Below, piece after piece: positions 28,874 to 36,149 of a stretch of DNA of 64,000 nt. Each line of letters begins with the position of its first letter. The stretch's first letter is position 1. The notes under the pieces are model-generated. The model saw only the letters and a list, made by a program, of their open reading frames with translations. It had not been told where the DNA came from and searched no databases. The translations under genes were made by a program, and so were the position numbers. The DNA comes from a virus: positions 1-64,000 of IMG/VR virus record IMGVR_UViG_3300037189_010507, one strand, 5' to 3'.

Positions 28874-29157
28874 TAAAATTCATCATCCTCATCTATATCC
28901 ATAGGATCATCTCCCATTTCACATTTACCACATAAAATATCTGACCCCCACCAAGATCCAATAAAAGTTCCATGAATACAATATTGTGAACGGTCATTTC
29001 TATCCCAATCCCATTCATCACCGTATTCATAATCATCATCTATTGGCTTAGATAGATCATTAATATTTCTTGTTAAAGAATCAAAAGCAGCATCAATTTC
29101 TTCATACTTACTTTGATTATTTTCAACATACTTCATGTATTCTTCATAGTTATTCAT
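28873..29157 (-). CDS. Acidic protein with C-terminal zinc-type motif
   Basis: 94 residues from the ATG at 29157 (AAAAGGATAAA upstream). Acidic middle (DDDYEYGDEWDWDRND), then YCIHGTFIGSWWGSDILCGK and a following C, a C-H-GT...G-D-LC--CE pattern common in actinophage hypotheticals. Confidence 0.65.
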   Translation of the reverse strand: MNNYEEYMKYVENNQSKYEEIDAAFDSLTRNINDLSKPIDDDYEYGDEWDWDRNDRSQYCIHGTFIGSWWGSDILCGKCEMGDDPMDIDEDDEF

Positions 29158-29159
29158 TT

Positions 29160-29411
29160 TTATCCTTTTATATTGCTTTCCCAATTTGTTGTAAAACGGA
29201 ACACTATTTTAGTTTCAAGACCAGTAATCTTTTTAACCGTAATGTATCCATTTTCTACGTCTAATAACAAATCACAGTTCTGACATTCATATTCTTCCCA
29301 TTCTGCCATTTCAGACTTAATTTCTGAAGAAGGATATATAATATTTTCACTGCTATCTATAAAAGTTAAATCTTCTAATTTACAAATTGGGCATTTATTA
29401 ATCATTAACAT
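29160..29411 (-). CDS. Zinc-ribbon protein
   Basis: 83 residues: INKCPICKLEDL...YECQNCDLLLDV, a CxxC...CxxC ribbon with strands between. Start after GAGGATTAAA. Confidence 0.65.
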   Translation of the reverse strand: MLMINKCPICKLEDLTFIDSSENIIYPSSEIKSEMAEWEEYECQNCDLLLDVENGYITVKKITGLETKIVFRFTTNWESNIKG

Positions 29412-29412
29412 T

Positions 29413-30102
29413 TTAATCCTCAAATAAATTTAATTGATTAGGGTTATATTGTCTTGTAGGAATTGGCTCAAGATCATTACGTTCAATAAACTCAGTCCAA
29501 CCATCAATGTTTTCTTTGTTCCAATATTGAATGTTATAGACAGCCATTAGAATATCTTCATCTTTTGGATAAATTCCAGCATCTGGACATAACTCCACAT
29601 TCATATTCATCGCTAATTCGTTATAGATAAAATCAGCCCAATTAGAATCAGAAGTATCAATTAAATCTAAAAGATAACTTGGGAGTTCCTTTATGGATTC
29701 AATTACATTTTCATATTCTTTGTCAAAGTAATCACTCTCATTAGCAACTGAATCTTCCATTAATTTTTCTTGCCATTCCATAGCAGCAATAAAAGCAGGA
29801 CTAATATTGCTTTCTGTAACGTCACTTTCTGATAAAAGAATACGGCAAACTAAACGATCAATTGAGCCTACAACCCAATGCCTATAAGTTTCAATTCTAA
29901 AATCACCAGGAAATCTTTTCATTAAATCTTTGCTGATAACTTCAAAGTTTGACTTTTCGAGAATACTTTGAGCAGTATCATCAATTCCAGAAAAACCCCA
30001 AGTTTTAAACATATCTTCAGGCCCCCAATAACCAAAATCTTCTGGTTTTTTCAAAGCCATAGTTGCAAGTTCTTCAATATTGTAATGCGAAATATCAATC
30101 AT
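29413..30102 (-). CDS. Hypothetical protein with C-terminal QLNLF motif
   Basis: 229 residues, helical and acidic: ALKKPEDFGYWGPEDMFKTW, RHWVVGSIDRLVCRIL, ADFIYNELAMNMNVELCPDA. It ends NPNQLNLFED; QLxLF at a C-terminus resembles the bacterial beta-clamp-binding peptide. The middle resembles phage proteins with R-W-G...D-L conserved blocks, but the family is not known to me. Confidence 0.65.
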   Translation of the reverse strand: MIDISHYNIEELATMALKKPEDFGYWGPEDMFKTWGFSGIDDTAQSILEKSNFEVISKDLMKRFPGDFRIETYRHWVVGSIDRLVCRILLSESDVTESNISPAFIAAMEWQEKLMEDSVANESDYFDKEYENVIESIKELPSYLLDLIDTSDSNWADFIYNELAMNMNVELCPDAGIYPKDEDILMAVYNIQYWNKENIDGWTEFIERNDLEPIPTRQYNPNQLNLFED

Positions 30103-30421
30103 TTTGTTTTCCCAATTCTTTCAATGCTTCCTCATCCCAATGACTAGGAAGACTTCTTTCAATTTCGTAAGCGTAATCGTCAGCGTCTGAATTATCGAGA
30201 TCCCAATAGATACAAACTTCTCCATACCTACCAAAATCATGATTGAACCATTTAATTTTAAATGATACACCTCTTGAATTGGCATCTGGAAACATTCTAT
30301 AAAGCTGATTCACATACTCATCCATTTCCTTTTTAGCAAGAGCAGGGTAATTCAAATCTCCAATTTGAATACAATCTTCTTCATAAGGAGTTGGACCAAT
30401 TTCCATATATTCAATATTCAT
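30095..30421 (-). CDS. Hypothetical protein
   Basis: 108 residues: MEIGPTPYEEDCIQIGD..., KKEMDEYVNQLYRMFPD, WFNHDFGRYGEVCIYWD. The PTPYEE-C-Q-G start is widespread in phage hypotheticals. Overlaps the QLNLF gene by 8 nt. Confidence 0.65.
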   Translation of the reverse strand: MNIEYMEIGPTPYEEDCIQIGDLNYPALAKKEMDEYVNQLYRMFPDANSRGVSFKIKWFNHDFGRYGEVCIYWDLDNSDADDYAYEIERSLPSHWDEEALKELGKQND

Positions 30422-30534
30422 TACATATACCTTTCATCTCTATTTTTTACTACTTCTTGTTCCATACATTGAGTGCAAACTGAATCATCAGGTAATTCTT
30501 CATAAACAGCCTCACAGTTTTTACAAATATACAT
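30421..30534 (-). CDS. 37-residue zinc ribbon
   Basis: MYICKNCEAVYEELPDDSVC then TQC: Cys at 4, 7, 20 and 23, rubredoxin-like spacing. The stop overlaps the next ATG (TAATG). Confidence 0.6.
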   Translation of the reverse strand: MYICKNCEAVYEELPDDSVCTQCMEQEVVKNRDERYM

Positions 30535-30542
30535 TGCTACCC

Positions 30543-30848
30543 CTATTCGTATTTTGTTTCAATACAATGAACACAAGGTTGACCTTGTTCCATTTCTTCA
30601 CATTCGCACTCATCTTCATCAATAGCAGAAAACATTTCTTCCCAGCAATTTGGATGAGTTCCTGAAATCATAACTTCTCGAAGTTCTTTTGACAAAAAAG
30701 GAAATACATCTTGAATGTATTCATTATTTAGAATCAGTCTTTCATATTCATCAAAAGACAAATAAAATTCACTCTCTTCTCCGCAATGAAAACACTTTCT
30801 GGTAAAACCATAAACATTTTCATTAATCATATAAACATTTGCTCTCAT
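30543..30848 (-). CDS. Cys-rich hypothetical protein
   Basis: 101 residues: TRKCFHCGEESEFYLSFDEY..., HPNCWEEMF, DECECEEME, PCVHCIE. The CxxC pair plus a Cys/Glu tail suggest zinc. The FHCG-E family is common in phages. Confidence 0.65.
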   Translation of the reverse strand: MRANVYMINENVYGFTRKCFHCGEESEFYLSFDEYERLILNNEYIQDVFPFLSKELREVMISGTHPNCWEEMFSAIDEDECECEEMEQGQPCVHCIETKYE

Positions 30849-30849
30849 T

Positions 30850-31134
30850 TTAATTGTTCCCTTCAGGATAAATAGTTAATAATGCTTGATACCTTTTTAC
30901 AAAGGTTGGATTTTCCCAAGCCAAAGAGCCAGGTTTTGCGTTAGGCAAATCTGGAAGTTCTTCGCGATGAATATGGATTGACATTCCATTAATAATAACG
31001 GAAAGTCTATAACCAAGATAAGAAGCAAAGTCTTCTAAAGCTTCTTCAATTGTTTGAAAATATTTAATTTCTCCATCTTGATTTCGAGTTGAATAATTAG
31101 TTTCTTCTTGAAACATCATTTCATCTTCATTCAT
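30850..31134 (-). CDS. Hypothetical protein
   Basis: 94 residues from the ATG at 31134, which sits behind GGAGAATGGAA; earlier in-frame starts lie within the neighbouring gene. EIKYFQTIEEALEDFASYLG is a typical strand-helix unit. Not recognised. Confidence 0.6.
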   Translation of the reverse strand: MNEDEMMFQEETNYSTRNQDGEIKYFQTIEEALEDFASYLGYRLSVIINGMSIHIHREELPDLPNAKPGSLAWENPTFVKRYQALLTIYPEGNN

Positions 31135-31399
31135 TTCCATTCTCCATTGTGTAATCATTACTTACATCTTCATTAATCATAAAGACTCTTTCTTCCATTT
31201 TTTTATCAATGCAATCATCACAGATCCAAATTACCATTTCAGTTAAGTCATATCTTGAACCATAACTACCTTGTAGGGTAACTTCAATTGCAAAATCTAA
31301 TTCAAATAGAACTCTTATTGATCCATCTCTAAGACTAATTAAATCTATTTTATGTTCTATTTGTTTTCCACAAGAAAAACAAGGACAGGGTGTATACAT
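31127..31399 (-). CDS. Zinc-binding hypothetical protein
   Basis: 90 residues: MYTPCPCFSCGKQIEH...VIWICDDCIDKK, two CxxC units separated by a beta domain. Stop overlaps the next gene. A similar layout occurs in other small phage proteins here. Confidence 0.65.
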   Translation of the reverse strand: MYTPCPCFSCGKQIEHKIDLISLRDGSIRVLFELDFAIEVTLQGSYGSRYDLTEMVIWICDDCIDKKMEERVFMINEDVSNDYTMENGNE

Positions 31400-31734
31400 T
31401 ATCTCATCTCCAAAAATTGAGGGTATTGCTTATAAAATAAAAATGTTTTGATTTGATAATTAACCATTTGATGAACATAGTTAGATGCAATATGAATTCT
31501 TAACTCATCTCCCATCTTGGCTTTACTACCAAGATTTTTCATAACTTGATTTTTAACTCTTGAATGGAAAAAACATTCGCGTCCTTTTTTAATTTCAAAA
31601 GTATTGATCACTTTAACTATCTCTCTACCAATTTTTTTATTAGTAGCAACATCACCAGTGCCGTAATCAGCATTGATAAATATTTTTTTCTCTACGTCAT
31701 TTATAGAAAAACTAACCATTTCTTCAGTCTTCAT
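31399..31734 (-). CDS. Hypothetical protein
   Basis: 111 residues from the ATG at 31734: MVSFSINDVEKKIFINADYG, FFHSRVKNQVMKNLGS, then helical. Basic; may bind nucleic acid. Not recognised. Confidence 0.55.
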   Translation of the reverse strand: MKTEEMVSFSINDVEKKIFINADYGTGDVATNKKIGREIVKVINTFEIKKGRECFFHSRVKNQVMKNLGSKAKMGDELRIHIASNYVHQMVNYQIKTFLFYKQYPQFLEMR

Positions 31735-31834
31735 TTTCTTTACTCCTATATTCGTAAATACATTCAATAACGGCTACATAACCGAAACAAATAAAAGGTG
31801 TCATTGCGACACCAAATATCAACCAATCAATCAT
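31724..31834 (-). CDS. Small membrane protein, copy A
   Basis: 36 residues: MIDWLIFGVAMTPFICFGYV, then IECIYEYRSKENED. One transmembrane helix. It is a paralogue of the peptide at 32012; each overlaps the following gene's start. Confidence 0.6.
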   Translation of the reverse strand: MIDWLIFGVAMTPFICFGYVAVIECIYEYRSKENED

Positions 31835-32010
31835 TTGGTTTCCTTATCTTTAACTTCTTCATAATAAGCTGCCCAAGACAAATCATCTTGAACAGCTTTT
31901 AACTTCATTAACACTTTTATATATTCATTTGGAAAAGCAAACTTACTTTCGCTTTTTGCAAACTCATCTACAAGTTTTGTTACAGTGTCATACATTTCAT
32001 TAAAGTTCAT
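31831..32010 (-). CDS. 59-residue helical protein
   Basis: From the ATG at 32010: MNFNEMYDTVTKLVDEFAKS..., KAVQDDLSWAAYYEEV. Acidic, helical. ATGA overlap with the membrane peptide. Confidence 0.55.
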   Translation of the reverse strand: MNFNEMYDTVTKLVDEFAKSESKFAFPNEYIKVLMKLKAVQDDLSWAAYYEEVKDKETK

Positions 32011-32011
32011 T

Positions 32012-32107
32012 TCAACTCCTATATTCATCAATGCATTCAATTATTAATGCAATACTAACTGCAATAAAAGGTATCATTACGACACCAAATACTAACCATT
32101 CAATCAT
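32012..32107 (-). CDS. Small membrane protein, copy B
   Basis: 31 residues: MIEWLVFGVVMIPFIAVSIA then ECIDEYRS. Aligned with copy A along its whole length, and the flanking DNA is also alike, so a local duplication is likely. Confidence 0.6.
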   Translation of the reverse strand: MIEWLVFGVVMIPFIAVSIALIIECIDEYRS

Positions 32108-32262
32108 TTTTTATTTTCCTTTTTGTTTCTAACTCTTTTGCAAGCTTTACATTCTTTTCCAATACATACCATTTTATGTTGATGACATACAATACATATT
32201 TTTTCTTCAGGAAAAAACTTTTCAAAAGCTTCACCACATTCAATGCATCTAACCAACTTCAT
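32104..32262 (-). CDS. 52-residue zinc-finger protein
   Basis: MKLVRCIECGEAFEKFFPEE...CIVCHQHK...CIGKECKACKR, three CxxC-type pairs with His, ending in a basic tail. AAGAAATG context. Confidence 0.6.
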   Translation of the reverse strand: MKLVRCIECGEAFEKFFPEEKICIVCHQHKMVCIGKECKACKRVRNKKENKK

Positions 32263-32300
32263 TTCTTACTTTCCTTTTTCTTTTTGGTCTATCTATTATT

Positions 32301-32543
32301 TCAACCATTTTGATCTCCATAACCATCTATAATGTCTGCTCTTGTATTTAGACTTTTCAATTCGTCTTTACGAACCCAAAAGTAATTACATTTGTGAAGT
32401 AAAGCCGGAGTATAAATCTTACGAAATTCTCTTTCTCTTTCGTCAAGCCCCATCCGATTACATACTTCATCTAAGCAATAATCGTAACCAGCTTCAAATC
32501 TTTCTTCAATAAATTCTTGTTCACAGAATTTACAAATTGCCAT
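32301..32543 (-). CDS. Zinc-binding hypothetical protein
   Basis: 80 residues: MAICKFCEQEFIEERFEAGY, DYCLDEVCNR, LLHKCNYFWVRKDELK. The CxxC...CxxxxC plus C-NYFWV-K-EL pattern is one I recall from actinophage proteins. Confidence 0.65.
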   Translation of the reverse strand: MAICKFCEQEFIEERFEAGYDYCLDEVCNRMGLDEREREFRKIYTPALLHKCNYFWVRKDELKSLNTRADIIDGYGDQNG

Positions 32544-32743
32544 TATTCATCTCCATTGTGATTTCTCCAACCATTGCTGAATTCTTCTTTTGCTTGTTTC
32601 TTTGTTTCAATGACTAAACTAACTAAAATTAGAAGTCGATGATTTTCAAATTGTTTTTGATTGATTAATCCTTTTGCCAAATCATTTTGGATTTTATCCA
32701 AACGATTAGTTGCTCTTTTGATTTTGTTTTCTTCTTGTTCCAT
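32543..32743 (-). CDS. Helical hypothetical protein
   Basis: 66 residues, charged helix (KIKRATNRLDKIQNDLAKGL...). Its stop overlaps the next ATG. Overlaps the coiled-coil gene by 38 nt. Confidence 0.5.
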   Translation of the reverse strand: MEQEENKIKRATNRLDKIQNDLAKGLINQKQFENHRLLILVSLVIETKKQAKEEFSNGWRNHNGDE

Positions 32744-32891
32744 TTTCTTTTTCCTTTTGATTTTGTATTATTCCAAATAACACATCATTTATTTTTTTCA
32801 TCTCATCATTCTTCTTTTGAAGAAGTTTGATTTTATTTTCCAAGTTTTCTATCATCATTAATAGAATTGTTTCATTTGAATTTGGATGCAT
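32706..32891 (-). CDS. Small coiled-coil protein
   Basis: 61 residues: MIENLENKIKLLQKKNDEMK with clear heptads, then a basic tail (GTRRKQNQK). The unusually long overlap with the next gene lowers confidence. Confidence 0.5.
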   Translation of the reverse strand: MHPNSNETILLMMIENLENKIKLLQKKNDEMKKINDVLFGIIQNQKEKENGTRRKQNQKSN

Positions 32892-33191
32892 TTATATACC
32901 TTCAATGATTAGAGTAATTTTTTTCTTATCTTTTGACCAACGATGATGTACTTCTATGTTGTTATACAAACAAGATTTTTTAACAGCTTTAAGAATTAAT
33001 TTTCTATCTTCTTCTTTTGTTCCGTCAATTTCAATGTCAATCTTTTCTCCAACTCGCATAGTTGAAATCTTTTTATGAAACATTTTTTCAAGTTCTGTTA
33101 CAAACTTTAGACCAACTTTTTTGTGGTTATAAGCTTCAACTTTGTTTACTTTTTCTATCACTTTTATTCTTTCTTTTTTGTGCCTACTCAA
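32892..33191 (-). CDS. Basic alpha/beta protein, possibly DNA-binding
   Basis: 99 residues: basic N-terminus (SRHKKERIKVIEKVNKVEAY), MRVGEKIDIEID, KAVKKSCLYNNIEVHHRWSK. Order and lengths (strand, helix pair, strand with RW) recall the FEFIDE-family C-terminal domain. That link is only inference. Confidence 0.6.
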   Translation of the reverse strand: MSRHKKERIKVIEKVNKVEAYNHKKVGLKFVTELEKMFHKKISTMRVGEKIDIEIDGTKEEDRKLILKAVKKSCLYNNIEVHHRWSKDKKKITLIIEGI

Positions 33192-33192
33192 T

Positions 33193-33220
33193 GAAAAATG
33201 GGATAGTAAACACTATCCCA
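33193..33220 (-). terminator. Minus-strand terminator
   Basis: TGGGATAGT-GTTT-ACTATCCCA followed by TTTTTC on the minus strand, downstream of the 33261 gene. Confidence 0.85.
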
Positions 33221-33260
33221 TTTCCCATCTTTTTCTTATCTTTATGACGTAAGTAATTAC

Positions 33261-33662
33261 TTACTCAGAATCAATTGTTGTATACAGTTCTTCAACATTT
33301 TGATAATGAGGAAGAATAACAATTTCACAATCACCATAATCAAGCTGACGAATTGTGTAACTATCTTGCGTAATCAAAACTTGAAGCATTTCTAATTGGT
33401 AAATGCGTAACTCATCTCGATGTTCTTTACTCAATCTTGCAGCATAATCATAATGCTCAATATTGATCAAACGCAAATTCTTAATACTTTTACGAATTTC
33501 CATTCGAGCAAAAATCATAAGTATTTCTGAACCAGCATCATTACCCCAATAAGTTCTATCTTCCAAAGGAGTATCAAAAATAGAAGGTGTTTTTTCTACT
33601 TTTTCTCCACCAAAACCTCTTGATGGAACAATTTCACTTTCGTCAATAAATTCAAATTCCAT
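33261..33662 (-). CDS. Protein with FEFIDE N-terminal tag
   Basis: 133 residues starting MEFEFIDESEIVPSRGFGGE. The first 11 residues match the tag of the 10550, 11793 and 12446 proteins, but the rest is unrelated (SKEHRDELRIYQLEMLQVLI, YGDCEIVILPHYQNVEELYT). The ATG at 33662 has GGAG at 7-nt spacing, better than the ATG at 33668. Confidence 0.65.
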   Translation of the reverse strand: MEFEFIDESEIVPSRGFGGEKVEKTPSIFDTPLEDRTYWGNDAGSEILMIFARMEIRKSIKNLRLINIEHYDYAARLSKEHRDELRIYQLEMLQVLITQDSYTIRQLDYGDCEIVILPHYQNVEELYTTIDSE

Positions 33663-33664
33663 TG

Positions 33665-34186
33665 TCATTCTCCGTCACTTTCTTCATTCTTATTAGCAAA
33701 GTATTCATTGACGCTAAGATTAGCACGTTCTAAAATCTCATCAATTGTCAAACCGTTAGGATTTGTCTTACCTTTAGGAGAAATAAATTCTTCAGGAAAA
33801 GCACCAGCAGAAGTTACAGTTGATGTAATATCAATACTTTCATCATTACTCACTTTTGCAGCAGTATGTATTTGTCCACTTGTAAGTGAACGCATACCTG
33901 AACGCCTAACTCGCATTTGACGATTACGCAATACCTTATCTGTACCGTCAGGATAAACAATAGCAGGTCTATTTTCTAACGTGCGGCGATAGTTATTCAT
34001 AAAACGCATAGCAGAACCTGAATCAATTTTCCTACCTGTATCTGTTACAAATACATATCTAACAGCCATATTTTCTGTAATCTTGATGTAATCCACAATC
34101 TTACCGAAATCTTTTACGCCATTAGATAACTGAGTATTTACCATAGCAATTACCCTAGCTTCATAATCATCATTTAGAGAAGTCAT
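33665..34186 (-). CDS. Hypothetical basic protein
   Basis: 173 residues: helical N-terminus, AVRYVFVTDTGRKI, strongly basic centre (KVLRNRQMRVRRSGMRSL), acidic C-terminus. Overlaps the FEFIDE-tag gene. Likely nucleic-acid binding by charge; family unknown. Confidence 0.6.
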   Translation of the reverse strand: MTSLNDDYEARVIAMVNTQLSNGVKDFGKIVDYIKITENMAVRYVFVTDTGRKIDSGSAMRFMNNYRRTLENRPAIVYPDGTDKVLRNRQMRVRRSGMRSLTSGQIHTAAKVSNDESIDITSTVTSAGAFPEEFISPKGKTNPNGLTIDEILERANLSVNEYFANKNEESDGE

Positions 34187-34578
34187 ACCTGAACCTTATC
34201 TTTTATGCAATACAATGCCACGTGTAATTCGTAACTCAATTGTTGCGCTATTTGTGGCATAAAGTTAGTCTATCAGTTGGGAATTGAGTTGACACGCTGG
34301 AAATTAGATTTCTTTTATATTTCTTTTAGATCAAAGAAAGGCGCGATTAATTGATCAGAATAGGATCGTAAAAATATTTTTTATAATATATTGAATTACA
34401 TTGGCTAGGATCTAAAAGATCAGCTTATTGACGATCTATATTGCCCGTGTAATTTTAGGGAATTTTCTCACCTAATTCACACCCCGCAATATTTTAGCAA
34501 ATAATGCAAAAATTTTAATATATTTTTTTGGGCCTACTACGTTATTCTTATAAAACCCAAAAAGGTAAACACTTTGAC
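34187..34578. other. 392-bp non-coding region
   Basis: No gene seen on either strand. It has GATC-bearing motifs (GGATCTAAAAGATCAGC, GACGATCTAT) like those at 12890-12935, a CGTGTAATT half-site, a TTGACA on the plus strand (34289) and long A/T runs. It likely holds promoters for the minus-strand block. Confidence 0.5.
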
Positions 34579-35391
34579 TTATTCTGCTGGCTTAGCATTA
34601 TCTATAAGGAACTGCATAAGAGTTCCTGTGTATTTCATTCTACCTAGATGCGTAAGTTCAATAGTTGGGTCTGTCCAAATATCGCCATTCATCTTTTGCC
34701 AATAGCGACAGAAACCGTAATCCTCAGATAAGAATCTATTATCTTCGTCTACATAAGAATTAAATAAGGCATAAGAATAGTTTCTTTCATCTTCATTAAG
34801 CAGCCCGGTATCATCATCATATTTTAATTCCGGATACTGAGCAAACATTTTCTCAAATGCGCTACGCTTAATCATCATAAAACCAGTACCAGCATCGTGA
34901 ACAGAAATGGCACCATTTTCTACAACAATTTGATCACTACCAAAACGAACTGGATTTACAACAAATCTTGTACTCAATGATAAAAGTCTATCTGGATCCA
35001 CACCTTTTTCTACTGCTTTAGAAATTTTTTCCCAATTTATATCCTTTATGGGATAAGCACCAGTTACAATTTCTTTATCGTGCCATAACATCTTCAAAAT
35101 ATCATCAGGGTTAAAACCTAAATCAACATCAATAAATACCAAATGCGTAAACTCAGGATTAGCCATAAACTTAGCTACAAGCTGATTTCTAGCTCTTGAA
35201 ATAAGAGAATCAGATAGTGTACTAATAGAAAATTTTAATCCAATGTCTTTAAACCCAATTGCTGTCTTTATGAAAGACATAAAAAATGGTTCCGTAATTT
35301 GTTGATCATAACAAGGCAAAGCAAAAAATGGATGCCAACCTTTTATTTGATCAGAAGTAATTTCAATTTCTTGTTCTTGTGTTTGAATCAT
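34579..35391 (-). CDS. Glycosyltransferase-like protein (GT-A type)
   Basis: 270 residues: SDSLISRARNQLVAKFM, LVFIDVDLGFNPDDILKML (a DxD-type metal motif), ISVHDAGTGFMMIKRSAFEK, LSEDYGFCRYW. This is the layout of phage Anp1/GT2-type glycosyltransferases. The donor and acceptor are unknown: DNA, virion protein or cell wall. The ATG at 35391 is only 7 nt after TATACT, so this mRNA may be leaderless. Confidence 0.75.
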   Translation of the reverse strand: MIQTQEQEIEITSDQIKGWHPFFALPCYDQQITEPFFMSFIKTAIGFKDIGLKFSISTLSDSLISRARNQLVAKFMANPEFTHLVFIDVDLGFNPDDILKMLWHDKEIVTGAYPIKDINWEKISKAVEKGVDPDRLLSLSTRFVVNPVRFGSDQIVVENGAISVHDAGTGFMMIKRSAFEKMFAQYPELKYDDDTGLLNEDERNYSYALFNSYVDEDNRFLSEDYGFCRYWQKMNGDIWTDPTIELTHLGRMKYTGTLMQFLIDNAKPAE

Positions 35392-35398
35392 AAACAAA

Positions 35399-35404
35399 AG
35401 TATA
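35399..35404 (-). promoter_or_regulatory. -10 box TATACT with leaderless spacing
   Basis: Read on the minus strand, TATACT lies 7 nt before the ATG of the glycosyltransferase-like gene, directly after a terminator. No good -35 is visible. Confidence 0.5.
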
Positions 35405-35408
35405 CACG

Positions 35409-35448
35409 AAAAAAAACCCCCATGTGTTTCCACATGGGGGTCTTTTCC
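35409..35448 (-). terminator. Strong terminator
   Basis: CCCCCATGTG-GAAA-CACATGGGGG followed by eight T on the minus strand. Confidence 0.9.
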
Positions 35449-35465
35449 TAAATATTTTTTAATAT

Positions 35466-35807
35466 TTACTTAGATGCTTTTGTCTTCTCTTTTGCAGTAA
35501 CAGAAGGCACTGCATTTGCAGTAACAGAAGTCATTGCATTTGTGTCTTGTGTTGCCTTAAAGTAAAGCTTGCTATCATCTGCATCAAAGCGAATAACAAT
35601 ATTGAAACCTAACTTCTTAGCCTGAGCACGAATACGCTGTTGCATTGAATTGTATGCCTTACCTTTTTCAATACCAGTAATGCAAAACTTTTCTCCAGTC
35701 TTTACAGACTCATTGAGCGCATCAATAATCATCTGCAATTCTTCAGATACTCTACCTGAGCGAGAGATTTCTGGAAAGTTTTCTACTTTTTGAATGCTAA
35801 TGGACAT
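35466..35807 (-). CDS. Putative DNA-binding protein
   Basis: 113 residues from the ATG at 35807 (AAAGGAAATTAAA). RSGRVSEELQMIIDAL, GEKFCIT, MQQRIRAQAKKLGFNIVIRF, DDSKLYFKA parallel the order of FEFIDE-family bodies (RGRKS, helix, G-x-V-I, helix with A-K-G, I-I-RW). It lacks the FEFIDE tag. Single-gene unit with its own terminator. Confidence 0.65.
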   Translation of the reverse strand: MSISIQKVENFPEISRSGRVSEELQMIIDALNESVKTGEKFCITGIEKGKAYNSMQQRIRAQAKKLGFNIVIRFDADDSKLYFKATQDTNAMTSVTANAVPSVTAKEKTKASK

Positions 35808-35951
35808 TTTAATTTCCTTTGTTCTTGTTGTTTGTAAGTGTTGAAATGGTCTTTCCATTTCGTTGAATGTCATCATAACACCGCCTTTTTCACCGTGTCG
35901 GCAGTTTGCGTATCTTTTTTAAAAAAAGTTTTTGTAACAATTATTTTGTGA

Positions 35952-36149
35952 TCAAAAGTCTTGAGCAATATTTTTAGACTTTACATCGTCAGTTTCTTCA
36001 TAAGTCAAAATGATTTTTTGCAGCTTTTGCACAGCCAATTTGTTTACAGTAAGTTCAAAATTTAAACTACTAATTTGCCGATTCAATTCAGCAATAATTT
36101 CATCAACAGTAACTTGTCCGCTATCTTTATTTAGACTAGATCTATCCAT
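35952..36149 (-). CDS. Small coiled-coil protein
   Basis: 65 residues: VDEIIAELNRQISSLNFELT with heptad spacing, then VNKLAVQKLQKIIL. Overlaps the terL end by 19 nt. It may be a packaging accessory protein; not recognised. Confidence 0.55.
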   Translation of the reverse strand: MDRSSLNKDSGQVTVDEIIAELNRQISSLNFELTVNKLAVQKLQKIILTYEETDDVKSKNIAQDF

